Shown here: piece after piece, positions 1 to 24,600 of the stretch
Layout of the letters: every line of letters begins with the position of its first letter
Numbering within the stretch: the first letter of the stretch is position 1
Assembly: GCF_918797505.1 (NCBI RefSeq)
Contig: NC_092800.1
Coordinates: 19,587,313-19,651,312, forward strand
From: Bemisia tabaci
Lineage: Eukaryota; Arthropoda; Insecta; Hemiptera; Aleyrodidae
Reading direction: 5' to 3'
Length of the DNA: 64,000 bases
Program-made: the position numbers and the translations under genes
Notes under the pieces: generated by a model
Databases searched by the model: none
What the model was told of the DNA's origin: nothing
What the model saw: only the letters and a program-made list of their open reading frames with translations

Positions 1-1066
1 AGGAATTTTTATTAGGTTATAGTGTGGTTTTTCCAATGTAAAATGTTGAGAAAAAACCAAAACGCTCATTAAAAAGTTCAAAAGAGCACAAGGAGAGAAA
101 AAGCTAATCAAAATCTGACGAATCTAAAGTCATCAGTCGAGTTGACGTGGCAAGGTGAAGCCGAAAGCTGAGATCAGCCAAACAGCAAACGCCGTTTCCC
201 CCGCCTTGAAAGGTCATCAGAGCCAAAAATATCGTTTCGAGCTGGTCCCACTTATAGCAAATGGACTTTCTTTGCCACTTTGGGGTTAAAAAATCAGAAC
301 ATTTCTATAAGCTCATTTCAATCTGTACTTTCAAAAAAAGCATCTAGAAAAATGGCTGCCGCTAACCCACTTAGATTTTCTTTTTTTTCTTTTTACTTGC
401 AAAAAACCCAACATTTAAAATAGCAAAAGCTAAGCAAAATAGCATCATCTACAGTGGACATTTTTAATGTGCCTTGTCAGTGAAAGATACTAAGGCATTT
501 CTATCCTGATTTGATTGAGACTGATATAATCCTAGACGGAACAGTTGAAGCATGTCAAAAGAATGCTAGTTACACTTAGATACAGTCATTACTCATCTAC
601 AGCTTATAAACAGCTGCAAAAGAAACATTCTATGTATTGGTAAAGTAGCTATGTGCTTAATATGCCAAGTGTTTTTCAAAATGGCGAGGCCATTGCATCA
701 AGTTCATTAACATCCATCATCTATTCGACTACTTTGCTAACCTACAGTATTTATCCTTCAAAACTGCTAATCAAAATTCATTTCTTAATACTACCTGACT
801 GAGATTAAAATTAAATTAATTCACTTATTCCACTAAATCAGTATACACTATTTCAATCTTCCACTTGATAGAGCATTCAACTAATTCAGGGTTGGATACT
901 GTTAATAATATCAATGTGTCGAAAAGCTGTAGAAATTTTGCCAAGAATTCCCAGGAAGTTTACGTAGAGCATCATCAGCGAAACAATATTTACAGTTTCA
1001 ATAAAGAATCTCACTGAAGAAAAATGTACAGACTTAGAATGATTAACAAGTTACAAGAAAAATACA
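1..1066. other. Smurf 3' UTR and downstream sequence
   Basis: This stretch lies just past the Smurf stop codon on the minus strand. It has no open frame with a recognisable product. A minus-strand AATAAA (plus-strand TTTATT at 8-13) is a possible polyadenylation signal, and an ATTAAA variant lies near 463-468. Which one is used cannot be told from sequence. Confidence 0.4.
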
Positions 1067-14198
<13,132 letters not shown>

Positions 14199-16126
14199 TC
14201 ACCACCGTTAACGCATAAAGTCATAACTACGGACGAATATTACAAAAATTTCATTGGAATCAGTCAACTAGATCGTGCATTCGTCCATAGCTTACACTTG
14301 CATGATGAGCGCACCGACCGAAATCATGTTAAAAAGGACCCCCCACGTACAAAAATGATATGCAAATAAATGAAATGATATGGATCTCGTAGAACAGAGA
14401 GCAACTAAGATGACACAATTAGAAATAAACTAACATAATTTACAATTACACAATCACTAAACATTGCACAGGTACCGTGAAATAATTTCTGAATCGGAAA
14501 AACAATCGCCTGTTCGCGAGGAATTAACAGTGCGATGCTAACGCTATCTTCACGAAAATTGGAGAAGCTCGAAATGTGCATCATATGTCAGGACTGTTGA
14601 GACTGTTGATGAAGCAAAACTAAAAATTTGTGGTTTCAGCCGAGTAATACAAAAAGTAATTATGAGTGTGCAACGCAAAAAGGTAATGTAGAAATCATAG
14701 AAAATGATTGTTTTCAGCGTTTTATTGCTCCTTTGATGATTTAAATTACAGCCTATATCTGGAAAAGTCAGAAACGTCTGTTGATGAGAATTACGTGTCA
14801 TTTGGATGTTATGGCAGCAGTGTAGTCTGGAAAGTGTTTACAATTATTTGAACTTAGAGCGGGAATATACTGGGTGCGCAACTGGTGCAACGTAGGAGAA
14901 AATGAAAGCAAGAACGCGAAGTGATGAACTGAGTTTCATTTTACTGACGATAGTTAAAGAATGAATTCAAAAGTTAAGGCTATCTCGGAGGTTTATTCGA
15001 ACCATCCTTATACTCCATTCATAGTTCAATACTTTCTTCATACTGACTTTGACGGATAACCAATGTAGATTTCACTTGGAAAAGTACATTGATTCTCATT
15101 TGAAGTTGAATGTTGAAGAGTATTCGAACTCCAGAGTATTCATGGGTGTATAAATTAACTGCAGGCAGGTGAAATTGTAGGTATGAGGACCGGTTCTTGC
15201 ATAGAATAAAATAAATACTCATCAAGCAGAAGAATCTAACTATGAGGAAGAGTAAAAAATATTACTCCTTGACATATCTGCCCTCCTGCAGCAAGATGTT
15301 GGAGTGATGAAGGGCAAATTACATTAAAACATTTGAGATTGCACCATGACAAAGCCAGTATTATGATTTGATAATCGGTATGAACCTCCCTGCCTCTCGC
15401 AGGGAACTTTCTTTACACGTTCTCTTTGCAAGATTCACTATTTCCACACTCACACCCAATAAGAATGGCAGCCCATTAGGTCAACATCTTGGCAAAATTG
15501 ACTGACAGTGATAAAGACTTGCAATGAAATATTGCACCTGTTTCCTCATACTCTCTTTGAGTTTGAGCAATGAGTTTTGACATTATGGAAATTTTTTCTC
15601 TGATCTCCAATTTATCGAGGATGAGGAATAGCGTCAAAAATAGAAAGTAGGTAACTGCAAAAAATTTTCGTCAATAAGAGGAAAAATTCTGCGTAACACT
15701 AATTGATACCTTGATTAGAAAAATGCTTGTAGCAAATGGTCGCATGACTTCAGAAGCTACTGGTGCATTCAGTAATTAGAAATTTTGATTTATGTGGGTA
15801 AAAATTTAGAACGAATCAAGTGAGTAAATGCAGAAAACTTAAACGTTATTCAAATAGAAGTTATGAGGTGGTATCGATCATTGATACGTGGGAAAGAAAA
15901 ATTTCGAATCAATGGTCAGTAAGTAATAATTAAAGAGAAGGTTAATCTGTATTATTACGAACAGTTGCTAAGCAACAAGACATTATATTTATATTTAAAT
16001 TCTTTCACTCAGGAATAATGATCTTAAATCCAGTCAAAATTCATTTGAAACCAAGGATTTCCCTTCAAATTTTTCAAAATTGAAAATTGAATAACTAACC
16101 AGGGAGTAGGGCCAAGTCTAAAAAGA
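14199..16126. other. Divergent spacer between Smurf and the SIAH-like gene
   Basis: This holds the presumed Smurf 5' UTR and promoter (just above 14198) and the upstream region of the plus-strand SIAH-like gene. I see no supported gene, no clear terminal-repeat element and no tRNA-like structure in it. Confidence 0.4.
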
Positions 16127-16945
16127 ATGAAGAATTTCAAAGGCACTGCTAACCAAAAACATTTTTATCTCAAACTAACCTCCCAAACAATTGAGTGCTT
16201 GGTCTGTAAGCTGAATTCAACCATTTGTTCCTTCAACCCCCCCTTCTCTGTTTGCAGATTACAGCACATCATTTGTCATACATGTGCTGATGGGAAAAAT
16301 TTATGCCAGCTTTGCAAAAGCCCCCCTCTGAAAAAGCAGCTCAGTTTCCAGCAAGTGTTAAATCGGATATTTAAAGTTCGGTGCAAAAATGAAGGGTGCA
16401 CATTGAAGCTGACCTTGCCTGAGGTATCAAAACACAAAGTTACGTGCAAATATAAGCGTATTCGATGCAAACTTGCCGCCTGCCGCTCACTCGTTCAACC
16501 TTCACGATATGACGACCATGTGAGACAGTGCCATGCAGATGTCAAAATTCTGACTGAGGAAGCAGTGTTCTGCTGGGATTCTAGCTTGTCTCAAGACCAG
16601 ACCCAGTTGATCTTCGCCTATAACCAGTACTTTTGGGTGCGAATAAAAAATATCGGAATTCGTTATTGCCTGGCGATTCAAAGTGTAGCCGATGAAAATG
16701 TTTCTGGAAAGTTTACCTACACATGCTTTTATGGCTGGGATGATACAGGCTTTGTTAGATTCACTTATCCTGTCACCTCAGGCACAAAAAACCTGCACAG
16801 AGTTCTCACTGATGGTGAGTGCTTCATGTTGAACAGGGGCTTGGTCAGCAAAAGCAGAACAGACCAAAACAGTGGTTGGAGAGGAGTTCACATAATCATG
16901 AATAAGGTTAAACCTTCCAGAGAAGTTGTTTTAAAGCATGATTAA
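16127..16945 (+). CDS. SIAH/sina-like RING E3 ubiquitin ligase, intronless
   Basis: One uninterrupted 272-aa frame. An N-terminal RING has all eight zinc ligands: C24, C27, C43, H47, C50, C53, C60, C63. Two SIAH-type zinc fingers follow: C86/C91/H103/C107 and C114/C119/H131/C135. The rest (about 140-265) resembles a divergent sina substrate-binding beta-sandwich. SIAH proteins recruit E2 enzymes and mark substrates for the proteasome; the substrate here is unknown. The spacing of C27 to C43 is longer than in canonical SIAH, and the sequence is well diverged from Drosophila sina, so this is probably a lineage-specific paralogue. The lack of introns suggests either a retrocopy or loss. A polypyrimidine-CAG run just before the codons for the R44 region looks like a splice acceptor, but the frame reads through it. 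The start codon is the first ATG of the frame; the true start could lie in an upstream exon. Confidence 0.85.
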   Translation: MKNFKGTANQKHFYLKLTSQTIECLVCKLNSTICSFNPPFSVCRLQHIICHTCADGKNLCQLCKSPPLKKQLSFQQVLNRIFKVRCKNEGCTLKLTLPEVSKHKVTCKYKRIRCKLAACRSLVQPSRYDDHVRQCHADVKILTEEAVFCWDSSLSQDQTQLIFAYNQYFWVRIKNIGIRYCLAIQSVADENVSGKFTYTCFYGWDDTGFVRFTYPVTSGTKNLHRVLTDGECFMLNRGLVSKSRTDQNSGWRGVHIIMNKVKPSREVVLKHD

Positions 16946-17143
16946 ATGTTGACAAAATACGAGCGAAAATGTTACAAATTATTTCTGTTCTAAATAACTG
17001 TCTCACATGGGTTACAGAGCAGATTTACCATGATCTTTAAAAAAAAGTGTATTTTGCAAACAAAAACGATTTGTATTCATCAAGAGTCACAACCATTACA
17101 AGTAAAATTAGTCAGTCAGGTTGCTTTGACATAACAAATACTT

Positions 17144-17149
17144 AATAAA
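17144..17149 (+). promoter_or_regulatory. Candidate polyadenylation signal of the SIAH-like gene
   Basis: AATAAA about 200 bp after the stop codon at 16945, on the coding strand. It is the first canonical hexamer downstream. The cleavage site cannot be seen. Confidence 0.45.
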
Positions 17150-17339
17150 AATATATAATCAAATATACTTAATGTTACACAGTCTTAAAAATAGCAGACT
17201 TTCACTTCTTATTATATTCTACTTGGCGTATCGTTTTGAAAAACTTCTAGAAAAAGTACATAACAAACTTTCCAGCACTTACCTCCAAAAAAAGAAGTCT
17301 AATTGTGATTAAAAACCTACGGATGGACATTTTTTTAGC

Positions 17340-17660
17340 ATGGATGGGTCTAAGTTGAGTTGCTGGGTATAAAAGGAGAACTTCTCGGTTGCCGAGTTTC
17401 AAATTCTCAGGTAAAATTTCACTTGTTGCACAGAAAGTGAATACATGCATTTCCAAGAAATTTTAAAAGACAATTCTTCATGATTCTACGATGTTCTACT
17501 GAAATCTGTTCAGAAACTTCATGATTCTACAATTTTCTACTGAAATTAATTTTGAAAAAAATCACCCATCAGATCCATCTTTTGGACATAATTTAGCAAC
17601 AGAAAGTTTGAAATGCAGCAACGGGAAAGTGCCTTTTTCTAATATGAAATCCTTAAATTT
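17340..17660. repeat. Degenerate foldback, family D, with an internal 41-bp tandem duplication
   Basis: The left part (AACTTCTCGGTTGC near 17380) matches, inverted and diverged, sequence near 17605-17650. The same motif marks 59200-59469. Inside, a 41-bp unit at 17476-17516 is repeated at 17517-17557 (both begin CTTCATGATTCTAC). The rest of 16946-18695 between the SIAH-like stop and the 3' end of the hexosaminidase gene holds nothing else I can name. Confidence 0.45.
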
Positions 17661-18695
17661 CTATGTCAATAGACGAACCACTTGATTTCAAACCTTTGGA
17701 CTCTTAAGTTATTTCAAAATGGACTCAGAGACTTTCATAACAACAAGGATGAGTTCTAATCATCTCAGCTGATAAACCTGTGTTTGTTGTAAAATTTTCA
17801 AATTTATTATTTCCCGGGGTTCAAAAAAATGCTCTCTTATGATTGGCATATCTGGGCAGACTTGAGGCAAATCTCAGGCCATAGTGCAATTTTTTAAAGT
17901 AACGCCTTTTATTCTACCACTCATCAGATTGAAACATTTAGCCAAATCAGACATACTTGTGTCACAAGTAAGGAGTTTTGTACAGAGGCAAAAATGCTAC
18001 ATTACAAAAACAGGCAGCATTATGGAACGATTTGCACACCTCTTTTTTTTTTAGCGAATATTGTGTAGTTCACCTAAGCTCTTCATATTACAGCGCTTAA
18101 TATTTCAAATTCCAACATGGAGAAAAGTATAATTCTTCCTTGAAAATTGACTTATCAGGAAAGCTTAAAAGCGCAAAAGAAAGAAAATACTTTCAAACAA
18201 GCTTTGTTTCAAGAGCTTGACTCAGCTTACAATTTCCCTGCTAATCTTGTTTTCTTTTTTTCTTTTTCAAGGGCAGTATTGCCACCTGCGAATATTCAGG
18301 CGTAGCCTTATGAAGTCGTGCCAAAAACTACTCTCCTGTCATTTTATGAAATATACTTTTGCCTATCCTTTTTTGTCCACTCATTTTAGTGTATTTTCCG
18401 AAGGAAATACACTATTGTTTGTCCTTCTTGCATTCCAGTCTTTTTCTAGTTGTACCAGTTAGACTTGAAGTTTATTTTTCAAAAATTACAGATAAACCTT
18501 AACATTTTAAATTAATCGAAATCTTAGTGAGTAGTATCTTAAAGGTAGTATCTTAAATAGTTCAGACTGCATTTCATTTGCGAGTGCTGAACTGAAAAAT
18601 TTATAAGGTAACTGGTTCATGAGGATACTAAGGTACTTGCAGCAAGGAGCCCTGGAGATGGTCAATACTGGTATAAACTGTACCTTTTGGAGCAT

Positions 18696-21600
18696 TTAAA
18701 GCTCCAAATTGGATGGGAGACTTTCTAGTATTTTTGCTAAATTATCACAGATGGGCTCAATGATCGAGCCAAGCCACTCTTCCACGGTAGCTCTGTGGTA
18801 CACTTCTAATAGATGAGGCTTGAGGAAAGTGATTATCAATTGAATTTCTTCCTTCAACCTGCCCAAACAAAAACAAAAATTGACTTTAACAAAAATTTGA
18901 AGATAGGTACATTGGTCAGATAAGAACGCTAAAAAAAACCCAAAAAATATTGAATTCAGTCCGCTGTAAAACTGCTTTTCTCTCGGTTTCAATGCTAAGT
19001 TCAAGAAGGTATAGGAGACTTCGTGCCAAGCAAAAGGAAGTCAGCTTAAGATTGATTAGAAAAGTAAACTACCAATTCTACAAATTTCAGTCATTTTGAT
19101 TGAACATAATAATATTGATTTTAATGATGGCTAATGACAACTTACTGCTTTAAAATGTAATTAAAGTTTTTTTCATAGATAGGTTATAGATAGGAAGCAT
19201 ACATAGGTTTATTAAAGTAAAAATACAAGCAGCATATTTAACACGTAACTTTACTTTGAAGTAAAAATAGAGGAGCAGAGATTTTAAACAGTCCAAACAG
19301 GGTGTCTACAAAAACAGGCTGGCCAAAAATCAGTATTTTTTCACTTCATTCCCAAGAAATTCAGTACCTCATCAACAGAAAAATTCAGTGCTTTTTCAGT
19401 ACCTCCAATTGACGAAATTCGGCAAATTTAAAGAAATTGAATTTCCCGCTCAAATTGCGACAAAAATGACAAAAAAATTAAAAAATTCCACACCATCTTG
19501 TGGAATTCTGCTCTTTATCAGTACTTCTGGACCGCCCTGAAAAAATCAGTACTTTTTCCGTTCTCGTAGACACCCTGCCAAACAAGATATGTGATTTGGT
19601 AGTTTCATCGTCAATAAATGTAATTCAAGTAAATTTATGAGCGCTCATGTAAGCATAATCTGATGTAATGAGTGAGCTTACCCATGAAGTGCTTTAACGA
19701 GGCTATCCGTCTGCATAGGATTAAGATGATTATTTTTCCTTTGCCAAGGGTTTAGCCAGGATGCAAAACTGTTGACAAGATAGATATTATTTTAGACAAA
19801 GAAACTTATTTTTGACCAAGTTGTTTTACATGAAATCAATAAAATCAAACATATTCCTGCGAGGTATGTGGGGAATTTTTTCAAGAAACAAACATACTGC
19901 ATTGCAAGGTATGGTCAGCATTTTGGGACTTCAGGCATCTCTGCTTTTCAGATCAAATTATGCATATTAATAACTAACGTACTACAGTTTCATTCAAATT
20001 CCAAGGACAAATTTCAAACTGTAACACTACTTAACAAAAATTAAAATGCGATGTATCAAATTTCTCAAGTTCTTGGTTTATCATAAATGAAAAGAATTCA
20101 GCAATAAAAGGTTGGGGTAGACATAATTAGACCACTCATTTTGTAATCAATCATTTAGTATAGGCAACTGAGAGTGGAAGTATGAGAATATGCTCTGAGT
20201 TCAAACAAATCTATTCTATATCCGTAAGCTATCGGTTCTGTTTGTTTCAAAACACCAAAATACTCCAATAAGGTCGCCCTTGTCTGAAACGGCCAGCTTT
20301 ATCAGAACTACAAGGCCTCTATGTCAAAGCCTTGTGCCCAAGTAGTTGGGTTGCTTGGCCTGTTGAACCGATGAACATTGTAACTACTAATTTTTGTCAG
20401 CTCCGAAAAATTCCCGATACGTATCTGTGGGAGTCGTCTCATTTTTACTACTTTTTAATGAAACTGACGAAAGCTCACTGAAAACCAATTAGTCACTCCT
20501 GTATGTGCCAAAAATAATCATCACTTACTGATCACTGTTGATAGTGTTGTAGTACTTGGAACGAAAGTTTGCGAACCATCCAACGCCGGTTAGGATTTGC
20601 CAACTTGGGAAGTTTAGATTTTCCGCTACATGCTGTGGTCTGGAAAATGAACGTAATAAACTCTACTAAAGTAAACAAATTTTGCGAGGAATATGATTTT
20701 GGATTATGTACATTGATTTGTAAAACAGATAGAAGAAAAAGTACAAACGATACAAAAATTGGATGATTAGGACGTATTTTGACCGGAATTATTAGCCTGA
20801 CTACATTAGACATTACTTCATTTCCTCTGATGTTTCATATTTAAAACAGAAAATTGAGCAATATTGGAACTTAAAATTTTGTGAGGGTATTTTTCATAAC
20901 CTGCAGTAAACTCATACACAATTTAAAGGCATCAAGGAGTTCATATTTCTATTGAGAGAAAAAAAATAAGAGGAAATTAGGTAATGTGAAATGCAGCTAG
21001 GCTGATTTCAATTAAGTCCAATTTCCTTTTATTTTACTTGCCGTTTAAATGCAAAAGGAAAAACAAAAAGGTAAGTGGCATGAAATAACTTTCTCAGTGT
21101 ACACCTTTGGGTTTTAATCTCAACAAAGATGCGGGGTTTAAAAAATGTATGGAGCTAATGATTAAAACTTTATGCTGAAATTTTAGCTTGCCTTTGTTCA
21201 ATGGGTCAGTTGCACTGGTCACAGAATCGTGTTCTGATGTTTAATTCTTGTGGATTAGCTAAAAATAATAAGATTTGTTCAAACTGCAACTTTCTACATT
21301 CAATATATTAACCAAGATATCGCCCATTGAAAAGTCGGGTTTTTGACGTCATCCACCGCAGTAGTGACATCCTTCCTTCCTTCCATCTTGTTCTCATCCA
21401 ATTTGCACGTTGAGTAGCCAGCGCGTCACTGACCGATAAAAGTAAAGTGAAAGAAACCATGGGTGTCACTACCGCAGTGGATGAAGTCAAAAATCCGACT
21501 TGTCAAAGAGCGATATCTCGGTTGATATTGAATGTAGAAAATTGCGGTTTGGACAGATCTTATTATTTTTAACTAATCTGTGAGGATTGATAATCAAAAC

Positions 21601-24600
21601 ACAATTCTGTGACCAGCGCAACTGACCCATTTCTTCTTTGTGTTCATAAACAACAGGCATTTCAGGGCAATCAAGCCGCATCTACGGGTTGTAAATCTTA
21701 AAAAAATTAGGAAAAATAAGTCCTTCCTTGCAGGCCTGTCCTTCAAGGATGTTAGGACCTTGAGGGAACATTTGTCCTGAATTTTTTTAGAGGTCTTCGA
21801 CCTTAGGATGGGGCCTTGCTGCCTGTGATGGCCACAGTTAACTATGCAGCTTGTGATACCACCTTGTAACTAAATTGAGGAACCAGCTTTTCGAGGAATT
21901 CAAAAGAGTAAAGTCAAGGAGTTTCAAGACTCTCTCAACGTACAGTAAAAGAAACAAAGTCTGATCTTTCAAATGATAGTTGAGGAAATAATCATGAGAA
22001 ATTTGTTTAAATCCAGGGCTTTCTAATACATTTGAGTAATTTTCTGAAATTCAAGAATATTCAAGAATTCAAAACTTTGAAAAGAAAAGAGAAAAATCGA
22101 GAGCTACCCAAGCCACGCATTCTAAATAACAAAAAAAAAAAAAAACTGCTTATGGGTAAATCAAAGCTTCAGCATGTCAATGACTGGAGTATAAAAGTAC
22201 ATAACTGCAATTGAGGAGTTATAAATCTCCACTAATGTTTTAATTTTCAAAAAGAAATCCGACTATCAGTTATTCTTGAAATTTTCTGTAAATTTTTTTC
22301 ACTCATTTGAATGTTTGGAAAATAAGGAGGAGATATTTTAAAGAATCTTTCAAGAAAAATAAGACATAACTAAGGATTTTTGTTTGAAATGTTGCAATGG
22401 AGATACACATTTTTCAACTTTAGCCATTAATATAGTGAGACTTTCCCTGTTAAAAAGTAAAAATTCACTTGCTCTTAATGATTAAAATGGTAGACTCTAC
22501 GAATATTTACCTTGGGAAAGGATCTAGAGGAATTAATTCCGAGCTGTAGCCCAAGGCAAGTGAAACGCTCCTATGCGTCTCAAGTGAAAACGACTCAATC
22601 CATGTACGTAAACAGAGGGCAAGACTAGGAATGGCAACTGGTAGGAGCTCACATAGAATAGCGAAATGATCAAACCTATGGGAAATTGAATATAGCTTTA
22701 CTGCAAATTTTCATCCAGTACCAGTGATCTAAATTCATCATTGAAATGATTCCAAAAATGTTTGACTTGATAAAAGTAAAAAAGAAAAAAGAACACTAAA
22801 ATGTGGTCCGAGCTGTACGTAACAAGGTAGTAAATTAGTGCTGGGTCCATACTATTTTGCTGGAAAAGTTAGGCCAGAAAATTCAACAATTTCAGTTAGA
22901 GTGGAAAATTTGAGCTCTAATGAGTATCAGTACAAGACTGAGGGGGGGGGGGATGTACACTGTGTGCAGCTCAGGCACATCAACACTATCCCCCTCAGTC
23001 ATATTAGAGCTCAAGTTTTTTAATCTAATTGAAGAATAAGGCATTGCTTTCCCACAAAATGGTGAGGACCCAGCACATTTTACCACCTTCTTATCAGTAA
23101 AAAATTACTTAGAAACTGCAGACACTTTCGCCTTTAAACCAAATGAAAAATGGTGAGAGTTGACATGACTTGACTCACTAAATATTCGGTTATAAATGTT
23201 CTGTTCTGGTTCAAATCCTTAAACTGCTACAATGTCCTCAGCTATGAAGAAAAGCAGCATTACATGACACAGTGATCATCATGCAGTAGCGCATTGCAAA
23301 AAGGGAGCGCTGCTACTTCTATTGGTGAGAGGACTCACAGTCCGAGTCAGCAATTTATGGTTCTCTTTGACGGAAGGTCGCAATTTCCTTCATAAATAAG
23401 ATGTCTTTCCAAAAGATCTATTTAACATCGAGTGCTTTGTTATGTCATCCTGATGAGCATTGACCGCTGACAATTGGTAAAGAATGAAATTCAGGTGCTT
23501 TTAAAGCCTTGAAAAAATTTTCAAGATCAAGTGCTTATAAAGGTTGAACAAACTATGTGATAAGTGAGAAAAACTCAGGAATTCCATGAATGATGGCAAG
23601 GATGACCCAAACCTACAAGGCATGGCATTGCCATGGATTCTTTTTCTGTTTTACCTTTCACAGTACGGTAAGACCTTGATTTATCGGATTTCACAGGACC
23701 AGAGGCCGAATCCGTTAAATCGCGCTAGTGGGTCCTGCTGAAGGGACCGGGAATCGATCCGTTAAATCGCTGAATCCGTTACATTGCGATCTGATAATTG
23801 GAGGTCTTACTGTATGTCCAACTTTTTCACTTGTCATTTCCAATTACACCAACCATAAAGATAGTTTGTATCAGAAAAGTATGATCATAAACATAAAAAT
23901 CGAAAACTGTCTCATGGTTACCTGGACCAGCCTGTTAGCGCTATTCCTAAAAACTTCATTTTAAATTCTGGATCAGCGAGAACCATAGACCACTTCTCAT
24001 GGTTGCTTATGTGATGCGATATGACAGGTAAAATCTGACAACTCCCAGTGGCACCTTTGAAGGCGGATGCAACCCAGACTTTTTTGAAGACAACAGAGTA
24101 TTTTTTCCATAAATCTGCAATAAATAATTTGGTCAATTAACACAGAAAAAGGACAATTGACTAAGAAGCGTAACCCATTTACATCTTGGCATGTTTTTGC
24201 CGGCCACACCAAGCAGTGCGACACAATCAGGAGAGCAACAGAATATTTATAAATGATTCATGATGCTATCTATTGGACAATAGAATAAACACGACCAAAA
24301 GAATCGCCTAGCAGCCGTGCAAGTTACCTCGTCCATGCATAGTTGTACCAGGACAGAGCTGACGAGCATACTCGTCTACAATATGCAAATGAGTTGAGCA
24401 AAATCCTTTTTATCTTTGAGATTTCTGTAAAATCCACTTTCTCTCCTCGAAAATAACTCAGTAAAAGATAACTCATCTTTGAAAAATTGAGTGTACCTCA
24501 GAGAGATTCAATAGAAATAATTGCTTATGAGCAAGTTTGGTTTTAAACGATTTGAAGCGAAGCATACATTAGTTCTTTTGAGAACAGGGAAGAGATCTTA

